A DNA stretch of 64,000 nt from Mesorhizobium sp. CU3 (GCF_006442965.1 NZ_VFWX01000003.1:186001-250000); one strand, 5' to 3'. Positions 7,759-18,455 are shown, counted from the first letter of the stretch. The notes: generated from the letters alone by a model not told the origin. Program-made: numbers and translations.

Positions 7759-8820
7759 ATGGCCACCTACACAAAGCTCTCATCCGGTTCCTGGCGTGTA
7801 CAAGTCCGTCGCAAAGGTCGCTACGTCAGCGAGACCTTTCTGCGAAGAGACGACGCACGCCGCTGGGCGACCGAAACTGAACGCCAAGTCGATCGCGGCG
7901 AGACGCCGACCAAATCCCGCATAGCGCGCCTCAAGACGTTCGGCGAACTCATCGACCTTCATATCGACGACATGTGCGATGTAGGCAAGTCCCCTCGCCG
8001 CTCCAAGTCCGCGGCCCTCGCTATGCTGAAAAGACATCTCGGCAAGTGCAACATCGCGGCGCTCGATCGCGAGCGGCTTATTCGGTTCGGTCGTGAGCGA
8101 GCCGCGCAAGGTGCTGGCCCCATGACGCTCGGAATAGACATCGGCTTTATAAAACTTGTCCTATGTCATGCCGCGGCCGTCCATGGTCTACCGGTAAAGG
8201 TCGAACCAGTCGATCTTGCGCGTATCGCACTCAAGCACCTCGGCCTTGTCGGCAAGGGATGTGAGCGCGACAGGCGACCCACCCAGGACGAACTCGACAA
8301 GCTGATCGCTCACTTCGATTCGAACCCGCTTCAGTTAGCGCCGGTTGGCCGCATCATACGTTTCGCCGTTGCCACAGCGATGCGACAGGAGGAAATCTGC
8401 ACGGCGCGCTGGTCCGACGTGGACAGTCGCACGCGCATGCTGCTCATCCGCGACAGGAAAGATCCTCGCAACAAGAAAGGCAACAATCAGCGCATACCGC
8501 TGTTCGCAGCAACTGGATACGATGCATGGACCATCGTCGAGGAGCAGCGCGCAAAGCGAAGCAATGACGATGATCGAATTTTCCCGTTCAATCATCGGTC
8601 GGTTGGCACCGCCTTTCGTCGTGGGTGCGCCGAGCTGGATATCAACGACCTTCATTTTCATGATTTGCGTCATGAAGGCACCAGCCGCTTGTTCGAAGCT
8701 GGTTTCACAATCGAGCAGGTAGCTTTGGTCACAGGTCATAAGGATTGGAAGATGCTGCGACGCTACACACATCTAAAGCCCGAGATGCTTCATACCCTTC
8801 ACGCTGCAACGGCCGCATAG
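7759..8820 (+). CDS. Tyrosine-type site-specific recombinase/integrase
   Basis: The 353-residue protein contains an N-terminal arm-binding-like segment (SSGSWRVQVRRKGRYVSETF), a SAM-like core-binding domain (about 60-150), and a catalytic domain with the family residues: Arg near 210 (TAMRQEEI), Lys in RKDPRNKKG, HDLRHEGTSR near 301-310, HKDW near 327 and Tyr near 336 (RRYTHLKPE). The set looks intact, so the enzyme may be active. Its position beside the dusA 5' end fits the dusA-targeting integrases. The ATG follows an A-rich stretch and the spacer holds no clear promoter. Confidence 0.93.
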   Translation: MATYTKLSSGSWRVQVRRKGRYVSETFLRRDDARRWATETERQVDRGETPTKSRIARLKTFGELIDLHIDDMCDVGKSPRRSKSAALAMLKRHLGKCNIAALDRERLIRFGRERAAQGAGPMTLGIDIGFIKLVLCHAAAVHGLPVKVEPVDLARIALKHLGLVGKGCERDRRPTQDELDKLIAHFDSNPLQLAPVGRIIRFAVATAMRQEEICTARWSDVDSRTRMLLIRDRKDPRNKKGNNQRIPLFAATGYDAWTIVEEQRAKRSNDDDRIFPFNHRSVGTAFRRGCAELDINDLHFHDLRHEGTSRLFEAGFTIEQVALVTGHKDWKMLRRYTHLKPEMLHTLHAATAA

Positions 8821-8884
8821 TCGAAGCCCGAGCCGCAGCAACAGGGTGCAGGCCCGGCTAGCACAACTGATAAAGACCGGCGCG

Positions 8885-9344
8885 CCGCGGTGCAGGGACG
8901 GTGTAGTTGCCAAACGGCTCGACGGTCCTACAGGCCACGCGAACGGGCGCTGGTCAAGGTGAAACGCCTGCGATTGCGTGGTCGGCGGCTTCCGCTACCT
9001 GAACGGCAAACGGCAGGTCGGTTCGCTGCTGGTCGGGGTCTGTGACGATCGCGGCTTGCTCAGCCATGTCGGCTTCACCTCGACTGTCGCCAATCCCAAG
9101 CGCGGCGCTGACGGACAAGCTCGAACGGCCGCGTGGCGGATCCGGCTTCCACCGGCAAGGCGCCAGGCGGCCAAGCCGCTGCAGCACCGCGCGCAGCGGC
9201 CACTGGCAACCGTTGAAGCCGGAACTTGTCGTCGAAGTGCGTTTTGACCAAGTCACTGGCGAGCGCTTCCGGCACGGAACGAGGCTCGTGCGCTGGCGGC
9301 CCGAAAAGGCACCACGCCAATGCACCTTCGAGCAGATCGAGTAA
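8885..9344 (+). pseudogene. ATP-dependent DNA ligase C-terminal remnant
   Basis: Three frames have to be joined to read a LigC/LigD-type ligase tail: DGVVAKRLDGP, then RERALVKVKRLR, then DCVVGGFRYLNGKRQVGS, GSGFHRQ and finally KPELVVEVRFDQVTGERFRH and RWRPEKAPRQCTF. Single-base losses are apparent near 8928 and around 8970, and more occur before 9200. The adenylation-domain N terminus with its active-site Lys is missing. Such ligases act with Ku in bacterial end joining; a decayed Ku gene is found at 44270-44711. The remnant directly follows the integrase gene. Confidence 0.7.
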
Positions 9345-9377
9345 ACTGAGCCGCGAGTCTCAAGGACGGATATTCAA

Positions 9378-10589
9378 TCATACTTTGAACGCGAACAAGG
9401 CCGCGTCCGCATCCTCCTTGCCGGCGATCGAAGTCGAAACAAGCTCCGACGCTATCTGCGAAAAGGTGATACCGTTACCGCCATAGCCCATCACCGCATG
9501 GACGCGTGGGTGCTGAGGCAAAGTGCCGATGATAGGAAGCCCGGTCGCCGTCGAGCCGAAGGACCCAGTCCAGGCAAATTCCACGGCCGCGTCTATCTTG
9601 GGAAAGACTTGCACCAGCTTCTTCGCCAGGACGGTTGCCTTTCTCGATATCAGGGCATTTCGCTTTTGCTCGTCGGTGAAGTCTTCGTCTTCGCCGCCGC
9701 AGATCACCCTACCATCCGCCGTCGTGCGAAAATAGAGATACGGGTCGGAAGCCTCCCAGACCATGGCGGCGCGCGGCCAGATTTTCCGCGGTTGAGGCGG
9801 CGTCGCGATCGCCCAGGTCGAGATAATGCTATGGGCCTGCGCAGGCACGCAATCAAGAAGTTCGTAGCCTGTCGTCAGGACGAGATGGCGCGCGCGGATC
9901 GCCGGGCCTTGACTCGTCGCGACCGTCACCCCTGAGCGATCGTCTTCGATCGCCCTCGCCTCCGCTGGAGCGTAGCAACGTGCCTTGCGCTGCAAGGCTT
10001 GGAGGAGCAAGCCAGAAGTCAGCTTTCGCGGATCGAGCGCCAAATTGTCTTGGCTCAGAATGGCGCCAGCACGATCGATCCCGAATTCGGCCCGGAGCAT
10101 TTCGCGCGGCAGATAGGATGCGCCGATCCCGGCATGCTTGCGCGCCTCGGCCTCCATGCGCAAATCCGACGCGCCGAGCACAGTACCTGCCAGATAGAGC
10201 GACGGGCTGCTTGCCGCTCGACATCGGATGTCGAGTTCGGCGATCCTGCCTTGCAAATTGACGAGCGCAAGACGTGAACGCCGCCATGCCTGTCGGGCGG
10301 CCTCGACACCGAGCATCCTGGACAACTTGATCAGCGGCTGGTCAATTTCGAATTGCACCAGTGCCGTTGTCGCGGCAGTCGAGCCTTTCAGTGGTCCTCG
10401 GCGGTCGATGCACACAACAGAAAGTCCATTCCTCGTCAGCGCCTCGGCCATCATCGCACCGCTTATGCCCATGCCGACGACCAGCACATCGGTTTTGATG
10501 TCCCGAGTAAGCCGGCCGGTGGGCACCGACGGCGAACGATATGCGGACCAGACAGGCGTCCCGCTTCTGAGGTCCAGCTTGCGCGGCAT
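9378..10589 (-). CDS. FAD-dependent oxidoreductase (DAO family)
   Basis: The 403-residue protein has a Rossmann FAD-binding motif (VLVVGMGISGAMMAEAL) at about 35-51, a DAO-type substrate domain, GQ-less HLVLTTGYE near the middle, and a C-terminal FAD-contact segment (GYGGNGITFSQIA). It belongs with glycine/sarcosine-type flavin amine oxidases, with the substrate unknown. It is flanked by the ligase remnant downstream and a gene-poor stretch upstream, so no operon partner indicates its role. No signal peptide is visible; it is probably cytosolic. Confidence 0.88.
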   Translation of the reverse strand: MPRKLDLRSGTPVWSAYRSPSVPTGRLTRDIKTDVLVVGMGISGAMMAEALTRNGLSVVCIDRRGPLKGSTAATTALVQFEIDQPLIKLSRMLGVEAARQAWRRSRLALVNLQGRIAELDIRCRAASSPSLYLAGTVLGASDLRMEAEARKHAGIGASYLPREMLRAEFGIDRAGAILSQDNLALDPRKLTSGLLLQALQRKARCYAPAEARAIEDDRSGVTVATSQGPAIRARHLVLTTGYELLDCVPAQAHSIISTWAIATPPQPRKIWPRAAMVWEASDPYLYFRTTADGRVICGGEDEDFTDEQKRNALISRKATVLAKKLVQVFPKIDAAVEFAWTGSFGSTATGLPIIGTLPQHPRVHAVMGYGGNGITFSQIASELVSTSIAGKEDADAALFAFKV

Positions 10590-11036
10590 GAAAACTCCCC
10601 GTTGCCATCATAAGCCGCTTTACCGCCTGCCGGTTCCATTCCATCGTCGGGCACCGGTTCCGACCTCGACAAGATCAAGACCTGTCACGCCGGCTTGCTA
10701 AGGCGATTCATTTGCTGCTTCCGGCTAACTGCCCGAATGATTTCATTACGAGCCGGAGCTGATCACGCCGACCGAGGAAGGCATTCTCGCCCGCCACATC
10801 GCCGACCGGCAATACAAGCCGTTCGACTTTTCACCGCCACCTCGCCAACAGGCAGGTTTATCGGCTTCGGCCTTCGCAAAGATTATGAGCGCCGCGGCCG
10901 GCGCGCGCTGGGAGCGCGAAACGATGGAGGCACGATGGAGGTCGAGCCGAGGTTTACCTATCTAATGGCCAGCCCTGCGGGGAATGAGTTCCTTGTACCC
11001 CGGCGCGCCGATCCGCGCCGGGACCTTGCGCGATGG
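10590..11036. other. Gene-poor stretch with possible decayed coding sequence
   Basis: No intact gene is supported. On the plus strand, about 10755-10835 reads PELITPTEEGILARHIADRQ followed by YKPFDF, which has protein-like composition but no start, and the frame breaks soon after. I do not recognise the family. The stretch sits between the oxidoreductase promoter side and the 3' end of the catalase gene. Confidence 0.3.
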
Positions 11037-13151
11037 TCAGAGCTTCACAGCGCTCTCTCTTGCCCACACCCGCAGCTTGCGGCAGGTCTCTAAAAAGGTC
11101 CGAGCCGAGCGATCCGCGGTGAGCCCTATAAGCCCCTCATCCGCATCGGGCGCGACACCGGCGATCGCCAGCAGCGGCTTTGCACCTTCGACGAAGCCGA
11201 TGAACTTCAGATGAGCGAAAGCGTCGGACACGAAATCCCTGGCGGCCGCGTCCTTGGCGAGCAGCTCGGCGCCTTGCTCGGAGACGAGCAGCACCACCGC
11301 GTCAAACAGGACGGAAGGTCCGCCGTCGACCATATGCTTGGCTTCGATCCAGCTGCCGTCGGCGGCTTCGGCGCCACCGACACGCATAGCCACGATCTCT
11401 ACTGTCGCCCCTTCCGCCTTCGCGGCCTTTTGTATCGCCTTTAGCAGGCCCGCGTCCGCGCCGTCGCTGACCAGCACGCCGATCTTGCGGCCCTTGAAGC
11501 TGTCCGGGCCGTTGTTGATGATGCTGAGCGCCGGCGAGGGTTCGAGGTCGTCGCGCGGCGCCACGGCCGCATCGGCCGGCTTCGGCATCTTCCTGATGCC
11601 AAGCTTGTCCGCAACCTTGCTCGCCAGCGTTTCGTCGATGTTGAGAAGGTGGGCGACCATGCGTTCGCGGATGACCGGCGTTTCGACCTTGCTCAGTTCG
11701 AACGTAAGCGCCATGGCGATGTGGCGTTGCTCCGGCTCGGTCTGGCTGCGGAAAAACTGCCGCGCCTGGCTGTAGTGGTCGGCAAAACTTTCGGCGCGCA
11801 GCCTGACCTTCTGGCCTTCCTCGGCGTCTGCAAATGAGCGGAAGCCGCGCTTGGGCGATTCACGCGGCCCCTCGCCCCAGGAGTTCGGCTCGTAGTTGGC
11901 GCGGCCGGCCGGATTGCGCATCGCCATGTGCCCGTCCTGCTGGAAATGGTGGAAGGGACATTTCGGCGCATTGATCGGAAGATGCGTGAAGTTGGGGCTG
12001 CCGAGACGTTTCAGCTGTGTGTCCAGATAAGAAAAGTTGCGCCCCTGCAGCAACGGATCGTTTGAGAAGTCGATGCCCGGCGGCACGTTCTGCGTCATGA
12101 ACGCGACTTGCTCGGTCTCGGCGAAGAAGTTTTCCGGCATGCGGTCGAGAACCAGCCGCCCGACAGGGATGGGTTCGATGATCTCCTCAGGAATGAGCTT
12201 GGTCGCATCGAGGATGTCGAAATCGAAACTGTCGGCGAAATCCTGATCGAAGAGCTGCACGCACAACTCCCACTCCGGGAAGTCACCGGACTGGATGGCG
12301 TTCCACAGGTCACGGCGATGGAAATCAGGATCGGCGCCATTGATCTTCACCGCTTCGTTCCAGACCACCGACTGCATGCCGAGCTTCGGCTTCCAGATGA
12401 ACTTGACGAAAGTCGACTCGTCGTCCGCGTTGACGAGGCGAAAGGTATGGACGCCGAACCCTTGCATGAAACGGAAGGAGCGCGGGATTGCGCGATCGGA
12501 CATGACCCACATGATCATGTGCATTGATTCCGGCGTGAGGGAAATAAAGTCCCAGAAGTTGTCGTGGGCGGACTGCGCTTGCGGAAAAGCCCGGTCCGGC
12601 TCCTCCTTCACAGCATGGACCATGTCCGGAAACCTGATCGCATCTTGAATGAAGAACACAGGGATGTTGTTGCCGACGAGGTCCCAGTTGCCTTCCGTCG
12701 TGTAAAGCTTGACGGCGAAGCCGCGAACGTCGCGGGCCAAATCGGATGACCCCTTGCTGCCGGCGACCGTCGAAAAACGCACGAAGGCCGGCGTCTTCTC
12801 GCCGGGCCGCTGAAAGATGTCGGCCTTGGTGTATTTCGCGAGCGACTCGTAGGTCTCGAAATATCCATGCGCCCCGTAGCCGCGGGCATGAACCACGCGC
12901 TCGGGAATGCGCTCATGATCGAAATGGAACATCTTTTCGCGGAAATGAAAATCCTCGATCAGCGTCGGGCCGCGTTCGCCGGCCTTCAATGTATTGTGGT
13001 CATCCGAGACCGGCGCGCCCAGCGCTGTCGTCAACACCTCGGAACCGGCTTCAGCCACCTGGTGCAGTTCCCCGCCATTGCCGCGAACGAGTTCCTGATC
13101 GTGGATTTTGGCAGTCGTCTTGGCGTCGGCCGGGGTAGCTTTCCGAGGCAT
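11037..13151 (-). CDS. katE: Large-subunit monofunctional catalase (HPII type)
   Basis: The enzyme dismutates hydrogen peroxide using heme. The start at 13149-13151 ([12 protein letters not shown]) gives 704 residues, typical of clade 2 large catalases. The catalytic His is near residue 88 ([14 protein letters not shown]), the conserved Asn lies in VGNNIPVFF, and the proximal heme Tyr is near 373 (FSYLDTQ). From about 550 onwards a DJ-1/GATase-like C-terminal domain begins with [13 protein letters not shown]. An upstream frame extension is unlikely to be translated. Clade 2 catalases are commonly stationary-phase or general-stress genes. It is monocistronic here, with a 518-bp gene-free upstream region. 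Confidence 0.95.
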   Translation of the reverse strand: MPRKATPADAKTTAKIHDQELVRGNGGELHQVAEAGSEVLTTALGAPVSDDHNTLKAGERGPTLIEDFHFREKMFHFDHERIPERVVHARGYGAHGYFETYESLAKYTKADIFQRPGEKTPAFVRFSTVAGSKGSSDLARDVRGFAVKLYTTEGNWDLVGNNIPVFFIQDAIRFPDMVHAVKEEPDRAFPQAQSAHDNFWDFISLTPESMHMIMWVMSDRAIPRSFRFMQGFGVHTFRLVNADDESTFVKFIWKPKLGMQSVVWNEAVKINGADPDFHRRDLWNAIQSGDFPEWELCVQLFDQDFADSFDFDILDATKLIPEEIIEPIPVGRLVLDRMPENFFAETEQVAFMTQNVPPGIDFSNDPLLQGRNFSYLDTQLKRLGSPNFTHLPINAPKCPFHHFQQDGHMAMRNPAGRANYEPNSWGEGPRESPKRGFRSFADAEEGQKVRLRAESFADHYSQARQFFRSQTEPEQRHIAMALTFELSKVETPVIRERMVAHLLNIDETLASKVADKLGIRKMPKPADAAVAPRDDLEPSPALSIINNGPDSFKGRKIGVLVSDGADAGLLKAIQKAAKAEGATVEIVAMRVGGAEAADGSWIEAKHMVDGGPSVLFDAVVLLVSEQGAELLAKDAAARDFVSDAFAHLKFIGFVEGAKPLLAIAGVAPDADEGLIGLTADRSARTFLETCRKLRVWARESAVKL

Positions 13152-13669
13152 ATGCGTCTCCTGGGTGTTACGGGGCTGATAGAACCGAACCCGCGGCCGG
13201 GCGTATTGTTCCAGGAGGGTCGCTTCTGTCTCGACCGGCCTGTTTCGCGTTTTGCATCGGACGGCCGGCCTAGCGAGAAATACGTCGACCTGAAGACATC
13301 TGCCTTGCGACGCAGCCAGTGCGGTATTGGATCGGCAACCAGGCCGCGTACTGCATCTTGCATTGATCCGCTCCGGCGAACTCGGTCCGAACAAATGCGC
13401 ATGACCGTCGTTTCTATAACGTCCGCGTAACGAACTGATCGAGTTGGAATTGCATGACGTCGCTTCGGCGGGCGTTTCCTGCTTCGCAGCGCTATCGCAG
13501 CAGCCAGCTCTCTTGGGAGTTCCAGGATTCGGGATGGCGCGTCCTCTGGCTCCAAGACACCCAACGCGCCCAACCTCGTTCGAGGTTTATTTCGCGGAAG
13601 GATAAGTCTTTCGGTCAAAACGCTTAGCGCGTCAGCACTTTCGCGCCCTACACCGTCCCGGCCACCATA
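13152..13669. other. Gene-free region upstream of katE
   Basis: No coding region is supported on either strand. It must hold the katE promoter, read leftward. I saw no clear sigma factor consensus or OxyR-type palindrome by eye. Confidence 0.4.
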
Positions 13670-14300
13670 TCAGGCTGATTGGAAGTCGACCTTGAGAGAT
13701 GCGCCCACCGCGTTCTGCTCGACCGTTTCCTCGACGGTGCAAAATTTTAACCGAGAGGTGGACGCCATCAACTCCGTTAAGTCCAAATTCGGCAACGACG
13801 CGATAGAGCGGCGAAGCTATTGCTTCCGTCAAGTGCAAAGCCGGTGCACCTGGCAGGTTCTCGGCCGCCTCTGACCGTCCCTCGATTTCCCATTGCTTGG
13901 TCGAGAACTCGACGCCTGCCTTGTCATAGGCGCAAAAACTGGCCTTGTCGCTGATTGGAATGTCGGCGCCGAGTTCAAGCGCCGGCGTCGCCACATAAAA
14001 CATCTCGTTACTGCGTTGAAGTTGAAGGCGGCGACCGATCCCTCGCTTTCCGGAAACGTCGAGCCAGCGCAGGCCGAACTGAATGGGTCGGCTGCTGATA
14101 GAAAGCGTCCATCTGCCGGGTCACGTCAAAGCGCGCCGCCCCTGAACTTGCTGGTGCCCTGCTTGTAGGTGAAGCTGCTGCCGATGCCGTCGAGCAGTTC
14201 CAGCGTTGCGCCGGGGATGAAGGCGACCTGGTCGACCGCCTCGACGTCGTCGAGATACTGCGCCCTCTGCCCCCCGAACCGGTGTTACCCGAGGTCGCCG
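13670..14300 (-). pseudogene. Autotransporter outer-membrane beta-barrel remnant
   Basis: Joined frames on the minus strand read like the C-terminal barrel of a type Va autotransporter: GQRAQYLDDVEAVDQVAF, then VATPALELGADIPISDKASF, AYDKAGVEFSTKQW, and the final strand QNAVGASLKVDFQSA before a TGA at 13670-13672. At least three frame changes and one in-frame stop interrupt it. The passenger domain is absent. It is probably a relic of a larger gene lost by deletion. Confidence 0.6.
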
Positions 14301-14355
14301 TCAAAGCGTATATGGTCGTGTCGCCACATGCTTCGCAAATGACACGGAGCTGCTA

Positions 14356-15530
14356 TTAGGGCGCGAGGCCCCGCGATTGCAGATAGTGCACGGTGATGGT
14401 GAGCCGCGCCTGATTGCCGATCGAATTGGACGCGATCTGGTTGTAGACGTGATTGGCGAATGGGATGCGCGCCATCTCGATGTCAATTCCCCCAGCTCTG
14501 GCGGCATCGACAAAGTTATAGACGCCATCAGAGACCACAAGGCCATCCTTTTCAGGCTCGATTACAAGCGTGGCTGGAGCCTTATCAGATATGTAGGTGG
14601 CCGAGCTGATCGCCTTGATGCGCTCGGGGAACTGCTCAGGCGTCCCGCCAATATAGCCCATCATGAGCATCTGGGGCTCGAATCCCGGGACAGGGAAGCC
14701 GCGCTCGTATGTCGCGACAGGATCAACCGCTGGATACTGTACAACGACTGCCTTGGGCACGGGGACCGGCCCGCATTTTGACACCGCCGTTCCGAGCGCG
14801 GCGCTGTAGGCAAGGTTCACTGCGAGATTGCCGCCCGCAGAGTCGCCGAGGAGAACGATGCGTTCTGGATCGCCGCCCAAGCTCGTGGCATTCGCATAGA
14901 CCCAGGCGAGGCCGCAGGCGACGTCGGCGGGTGCCTTGTCCCAGGTAGGGACGTCGGGCTTGAAAAGCCGATAATCGATGCTCACCACCACCCACCGTGA
15001 TCGGCGACCCACCGCAGGTCGGCGGCGGTCTTGGTGGGAGTGCCGATCATGAAGCCGCCGCCGTGAATATAGACGTAGACCGGCGCGCCCAAGACATGCC
15101 GAGCTGGGAGATAGATTGCCGCATCGAGGCTCTGTCCGTCAACTATTGCGACTGTCACGGTCCTATCTGGAGGCGGCTCGTCGATCTTGCCGAGCACCAG
15201 TCCGGCGATGGGGTTGACCGATCCTCCACTCGAAGTGGCTGCGGCCATGATGCTGCCAACGATGAAGGAGGATGCGAGCAGCGACATTGTGGAAACAAAG
15301 ACCGCGACGCGACCAAGCCACAGCGGGCCCCATCGCCAACCCGAAAGAGCGAGCAGTGTGGCCAAAAGCGCGAGCAATGTGAAATGTGGACCGAACGTGG
15401 GCCACAGCGACGACGCGGTCGTCGCGGCGTAGCTACTGGTGGGGTCGAGTGCCGCGCCGATGGCAAGTGCCAGCACAAGGGCGGACACGACGATCGCCAC
15501 AAGACTCAGCACGCCGAGTAGCCAGTGCAT
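14356..15530 (-). pseudogene. Alpha/beta hydrolase with N-terminal membrane domain, broken by one frameshift
   Basis: Two overlapping frames together form one esterase/lipase of the hormone-sensitive-lipase type. The upstream frame (14982-15530) carries about three membrane helices and ends after VYVYIHGGGFMIGTPTKTA, holding the HGGG oxyanion motif. The downstream frame continues VVVSIDYRLFKPDVPTWDKA, GDSAGGNLAVN (nucleophile Ser), EKDGLV (Asp) and FANHVYNQ (His). A single missing base in the G/T-run near 14990-15000 explains the break. All catalytic residues survive, so this is either a recent inactivation or a sequence error. It is otherwise free of stops. Confidence 0.75.
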
Positions 15531-16043
15531 CAGGCGTCTCCCTCTTTTCGCCCGACACTAGAGCAACTGCCGACGATAGTAACCTTGGTGGCCGGGGCCG
15601 AGCGGCGTGATGCCCTCATTTAATCTCCTTACACCGGAGCCATTGGACACCTGGTGTCATTCAAGACGTGAAGCGGCTGATGCAACTTGGGCATCCGCGT
15701 GGCCGCTCTAACGTATTCCGCAAGTCCGTTCAGCGCGTGGGGCTTTTGAAGATCGACTGACAGTGGAAAGTGGCGAGCTATCGGCCGCGCCATTTATGAG
15801 TTCACGGCCTGGTTGGCCTGAGGACGAACGTGAAGGCGGAACGAACTGGTCCGGCTAGCCGAGCCGCCGGCCATCAGACGATGGAGATGATAAGCCGACC
15901 TATTCGGCGTGCGGCGCTATCGCTCCATCCCAGGTTGGCCGCGGGACGGCACGCGACCCGCAGCCGACATTTGCATGATATCCTTCAGCGGGTCGTCACC
16001 AACCGCGGCTAGGCGCCGACGGATGGTGGCCCGCCTCACCGTA
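15531..16043. other. Gene-free stretch
   Basis: No coding sequence, RNA gene or clear repeat is supported. Short frames on both strands lack family resemblance and plausible ribosome-binding sequences. Confidence 0.4.
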
Positions 16044-17879
16044 TCAGATCGCTCGCCGAACCGCCGATTTGGCTGCATCTCCGGTATTACTGGGCTGTGC
16101 AAACCGGCTGAGCAAATCGGTTGCGATGTGGCGCGAAACCGCCTGTGAAAACAAAAACCCCTGTCCGAGTTCGCACCCGATTTGGCCAAGGAGATCCGCC
16201 TGGGCTTCATCCTCGATCCCTTCCGCAACCACCCTTATGCCCAGCTTTCGAGCGATGTTGACGAGGCCTTCGACGATCGCCAGGCTTGGTCCTCCGTCGA
16301 CGAGCGTGTCGATGAAAGACTTGTCGATCTTGATAACGTCTACGGGCACGTTCAGTAGATGTGTCAGTGAAGCGAAGCCTGTTCCGAAGTCATCTAGCGC
16401 TATGCGCAGGCCGTGATTGCGGAGTTCCATGATCTCTTTCGCTACAACAGGATCTCGACGACCGAGGTAAACCGACTCCGTGACCTCCAGGACAATGTGT
16501 TTCAACGGCACGCCCATGCGCCCGAAAGCGCCTTCCAGCCGCTGAAAAAGGGTTCCGCTATGGAAATCCGCCGACGCGATGTTCAGCCCAACGTGTTGGA
16601 TGGCAATGCCTTGCTCAAGCCATGAGCGCACGTCCATTGCAACACGTGCCATCATCTGTTCGGTCAGATGCGAGGCTACGGCAACGTCCGATGTGGCTTC
16701 TTGGAAAGCGGCCGCGGGGAGGATTTCTCCGTCCGGCTTGCGCAGCCGACACAGAGCTTCCACACCGACGATCGCACGGGTGTCAAGCCTTAGTATCGGC
16801 TGGTAGAACGCGTCAACGCGCCCGGCCCGCAATGCTGCATCGACATCGCGAATAACCTCAATGCGGGACTCAATGGCGGTTCCCATCCCGTGCCAGTAGC
16901 GCACAAAACTGCCAGGCGCGTTTTCCTTCGCGTGATAGAGGGCAAAGTCAGCGTGCTGGAGCACTTGTGCAGCTTGACTGTGAGCACTCGAGAGAACTGC
17001 GCCTCCTATGGTCGCGCGCGGCAAGATTACATGTCCCGAGCAATCCACTGTTCGGCGAAGGTCATTCAAAATCGAGCTCGCGACATCATCCGGGACACGG
17101 CCCGACTCTGTGCTATGCAGGATTACGGCGAATTCATCCCCGCCCATGCGAAATACCCGGTCAGGTGCGACGCTTGTCGCGATACGCGCCGCAACCTTCT
17201 GCAGTAGCGAGTCCCCTATCGCGTGACCGAACGTGTCGTTTATGGCCTTGAGGTTATCGAGATCGACGATGAGTATCGCCCATGCACCAGGTTGGGTGCA
17301 GGACAAGCGCTCCAGAGCTATGTCCAGGCTGGCGCGGTTCGGCAGGTCGGTGAGAGCGTCGACGTAAGCGCCTCGTTCACGTTCGACGACCTTCTGGTGG
17401 CGCTCAAGAGCTATAGCGCACAGCGCCGTGCAGGAGGCGACCACCTCTTGCTCCTGGGCAGATGGGCCACGGCTCTCAGGAAAATAGAGCGCGAAGGTGC
17501 CGAGCACGGCGCCAGTGGCGTCGCAGATCGGGCTTGACCAGCATGCGTGCAGTCCCAGCGCCAGAACATGATCCCTGAAACCCTCCCATCGAGGGTCGGT
17601 TGCAATGTCCGTGGCGGCAACCGGTTCGGCGAGATAGGCCGCGCTTCCGCAAGCACCGACGAGCGGCCCGGTCATCAAGCCATCAAGCATTGCCAGATAG
17701 CTGTCAGGAAAGGACGAGCCTGCGAGTGGATGCAGCAGCCCACTGCGATCGACCCGCAACACAGAGCACCAGATACCTGGCAGCATCTTCTCGATTTGGC
17801 GGCACAGCCGATGGGTCGTCGCTTCGAGCGACTCGCCTCTCGCAATCATTTCAAGGATGCTGTTTTGAAGACGCAGCAT
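16044..17879 (-). CDS. GAF-GGDEF-EAL cyclic-di-GMP turnover protein
   Basis: The 611-residue cytosolic protein has a GAF sensor (about 10-155), a diguanylate cyclase domain with an intact GGDEF motif (RMGGDEFAVIL, about 246-250), and an EAL phosphodiesterase domain (VGVEALCRL about 372, LNIAS, DDFGTGFASL, VAEGIE). Both catalytic signatures look complete, so it could make and degrade c-di-GMP, with the GAF domain tuning the balance. The ATG at 17877-17879 is preferred because GAGGT lies just upstream; a GTG at 17912 is possible. It stands alone, with no neighbouring motility or biofilm gene. Confidence 0.93.
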   Translation of the reverse strand: MLRLQNSILEMIARGESLEATTHRLCRQIEKMLPGIWCSVLRVDRSGLLHPLAGSSFPDSYLAMLDGLMTGPLVGACGSAAYLAEPVAATDIATDPRWEGFRDHVLALGLHACWSSPICDATGAVLGTFALYFPESRGPSAQEQEVVASCTALCAIALERHQKVVERERGAYVDALTDLPNRASLDIALERLSCTQPGAWAILIVDLDNLKAINDTFGHAIGDSLLQKVAARIATSVAPDRVFRMGGDEFAVILHSTESGRVPDDVASSILNDLRRTVDCSGHVILPRATIGGAVLSSAHSQAAQVLQHADFALYHAKENAPGSFVRYWHGMGTAIESRIEVIRDVDAALRAGRVDAFYQPILRLDTRAIVGVEALCRLRKPDGEILPAAAFQEATSDVAVASHLTEQMMARVAMDVRSWLEQGIAIQHVGLNIASADFHSGTLFQRLEGAFGRMGVPLKHIVLEVTESVYLGRRDPVVAKEIMELRNHGLRIALDDFGTGFASLTHLLNVPVDVIKIDKSFIDTLVDGGPSLAIVEGLVNIARKLGIRVVAEGIEDEAQADLLGQIGCELGQGFLFSQAVSRHIATDLLSRFAQPSNTGDAAKSAVRRAI

Positions 17880-17912
17880 GCTACCTCGATCCGTTCGTTC
17901 GACATGACCCAC

Positions 17913-18455
17913 ACGGACATGGTAAGCGAGTGGCTTTATGGAATTGCAGCGCAGAGGTTTAGTATTGCTGTGCGGCAGCTTAACAAAGACTGAACTCCGA
18001 AACCCTCGAATTTATCGGAACTGCTGGTCGCAAATGGATTCCAAAACCGTCCAAACACCGTTCTTTGGCGCCACCCCGGTCACCCCCTTCAAGTGACGCG
18101 CCAAGCGATTTCGATCGCGCACTCCGCTGAATCCTTCTTGTCGATCACCGGTTGATAACGGCTGGCGCAGGGATTTAATCGATGACCGGGGCTCGAGACA
18201 ACACCATGGGAGCGCCACGAAGCCACGCAGCCGCTCTCTCAAAGGCGAAGAGACAGACGTCAAGCACGTCGTTGAAAGCCACGCAGTTTCAGAAAGCCAA
18301 ACGCGCCACCTCATCCGCCGCCACGGCAATGACTTACGCAAGTTCGCAGAGGCCGTGAAATCCTTGAAGGAAACGCATCGTTGCGAAGCCTGGCGCGGCC
18401 GTTACCCTCGCTCCCCGGCGTATTGCGCCACGGTTAGGCGGCTCGCAACAACGCC
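17913..18455. other. Gene-poor stretch with a DUF3606-like remnant
   Basis: On the plus strand, about 18179-18459 reads an open frame containing VKHVVESHAVSESQTRHLIR and RHGNDLRKFAEAVKSLK, resembling the helix-turn-helix-like core of small DUF3606 proteins. No ATG, GTG or TTG lies where the family start would be, so it is probably decayed. Nothing else is supported in this stretch. Confidence 0.3.
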
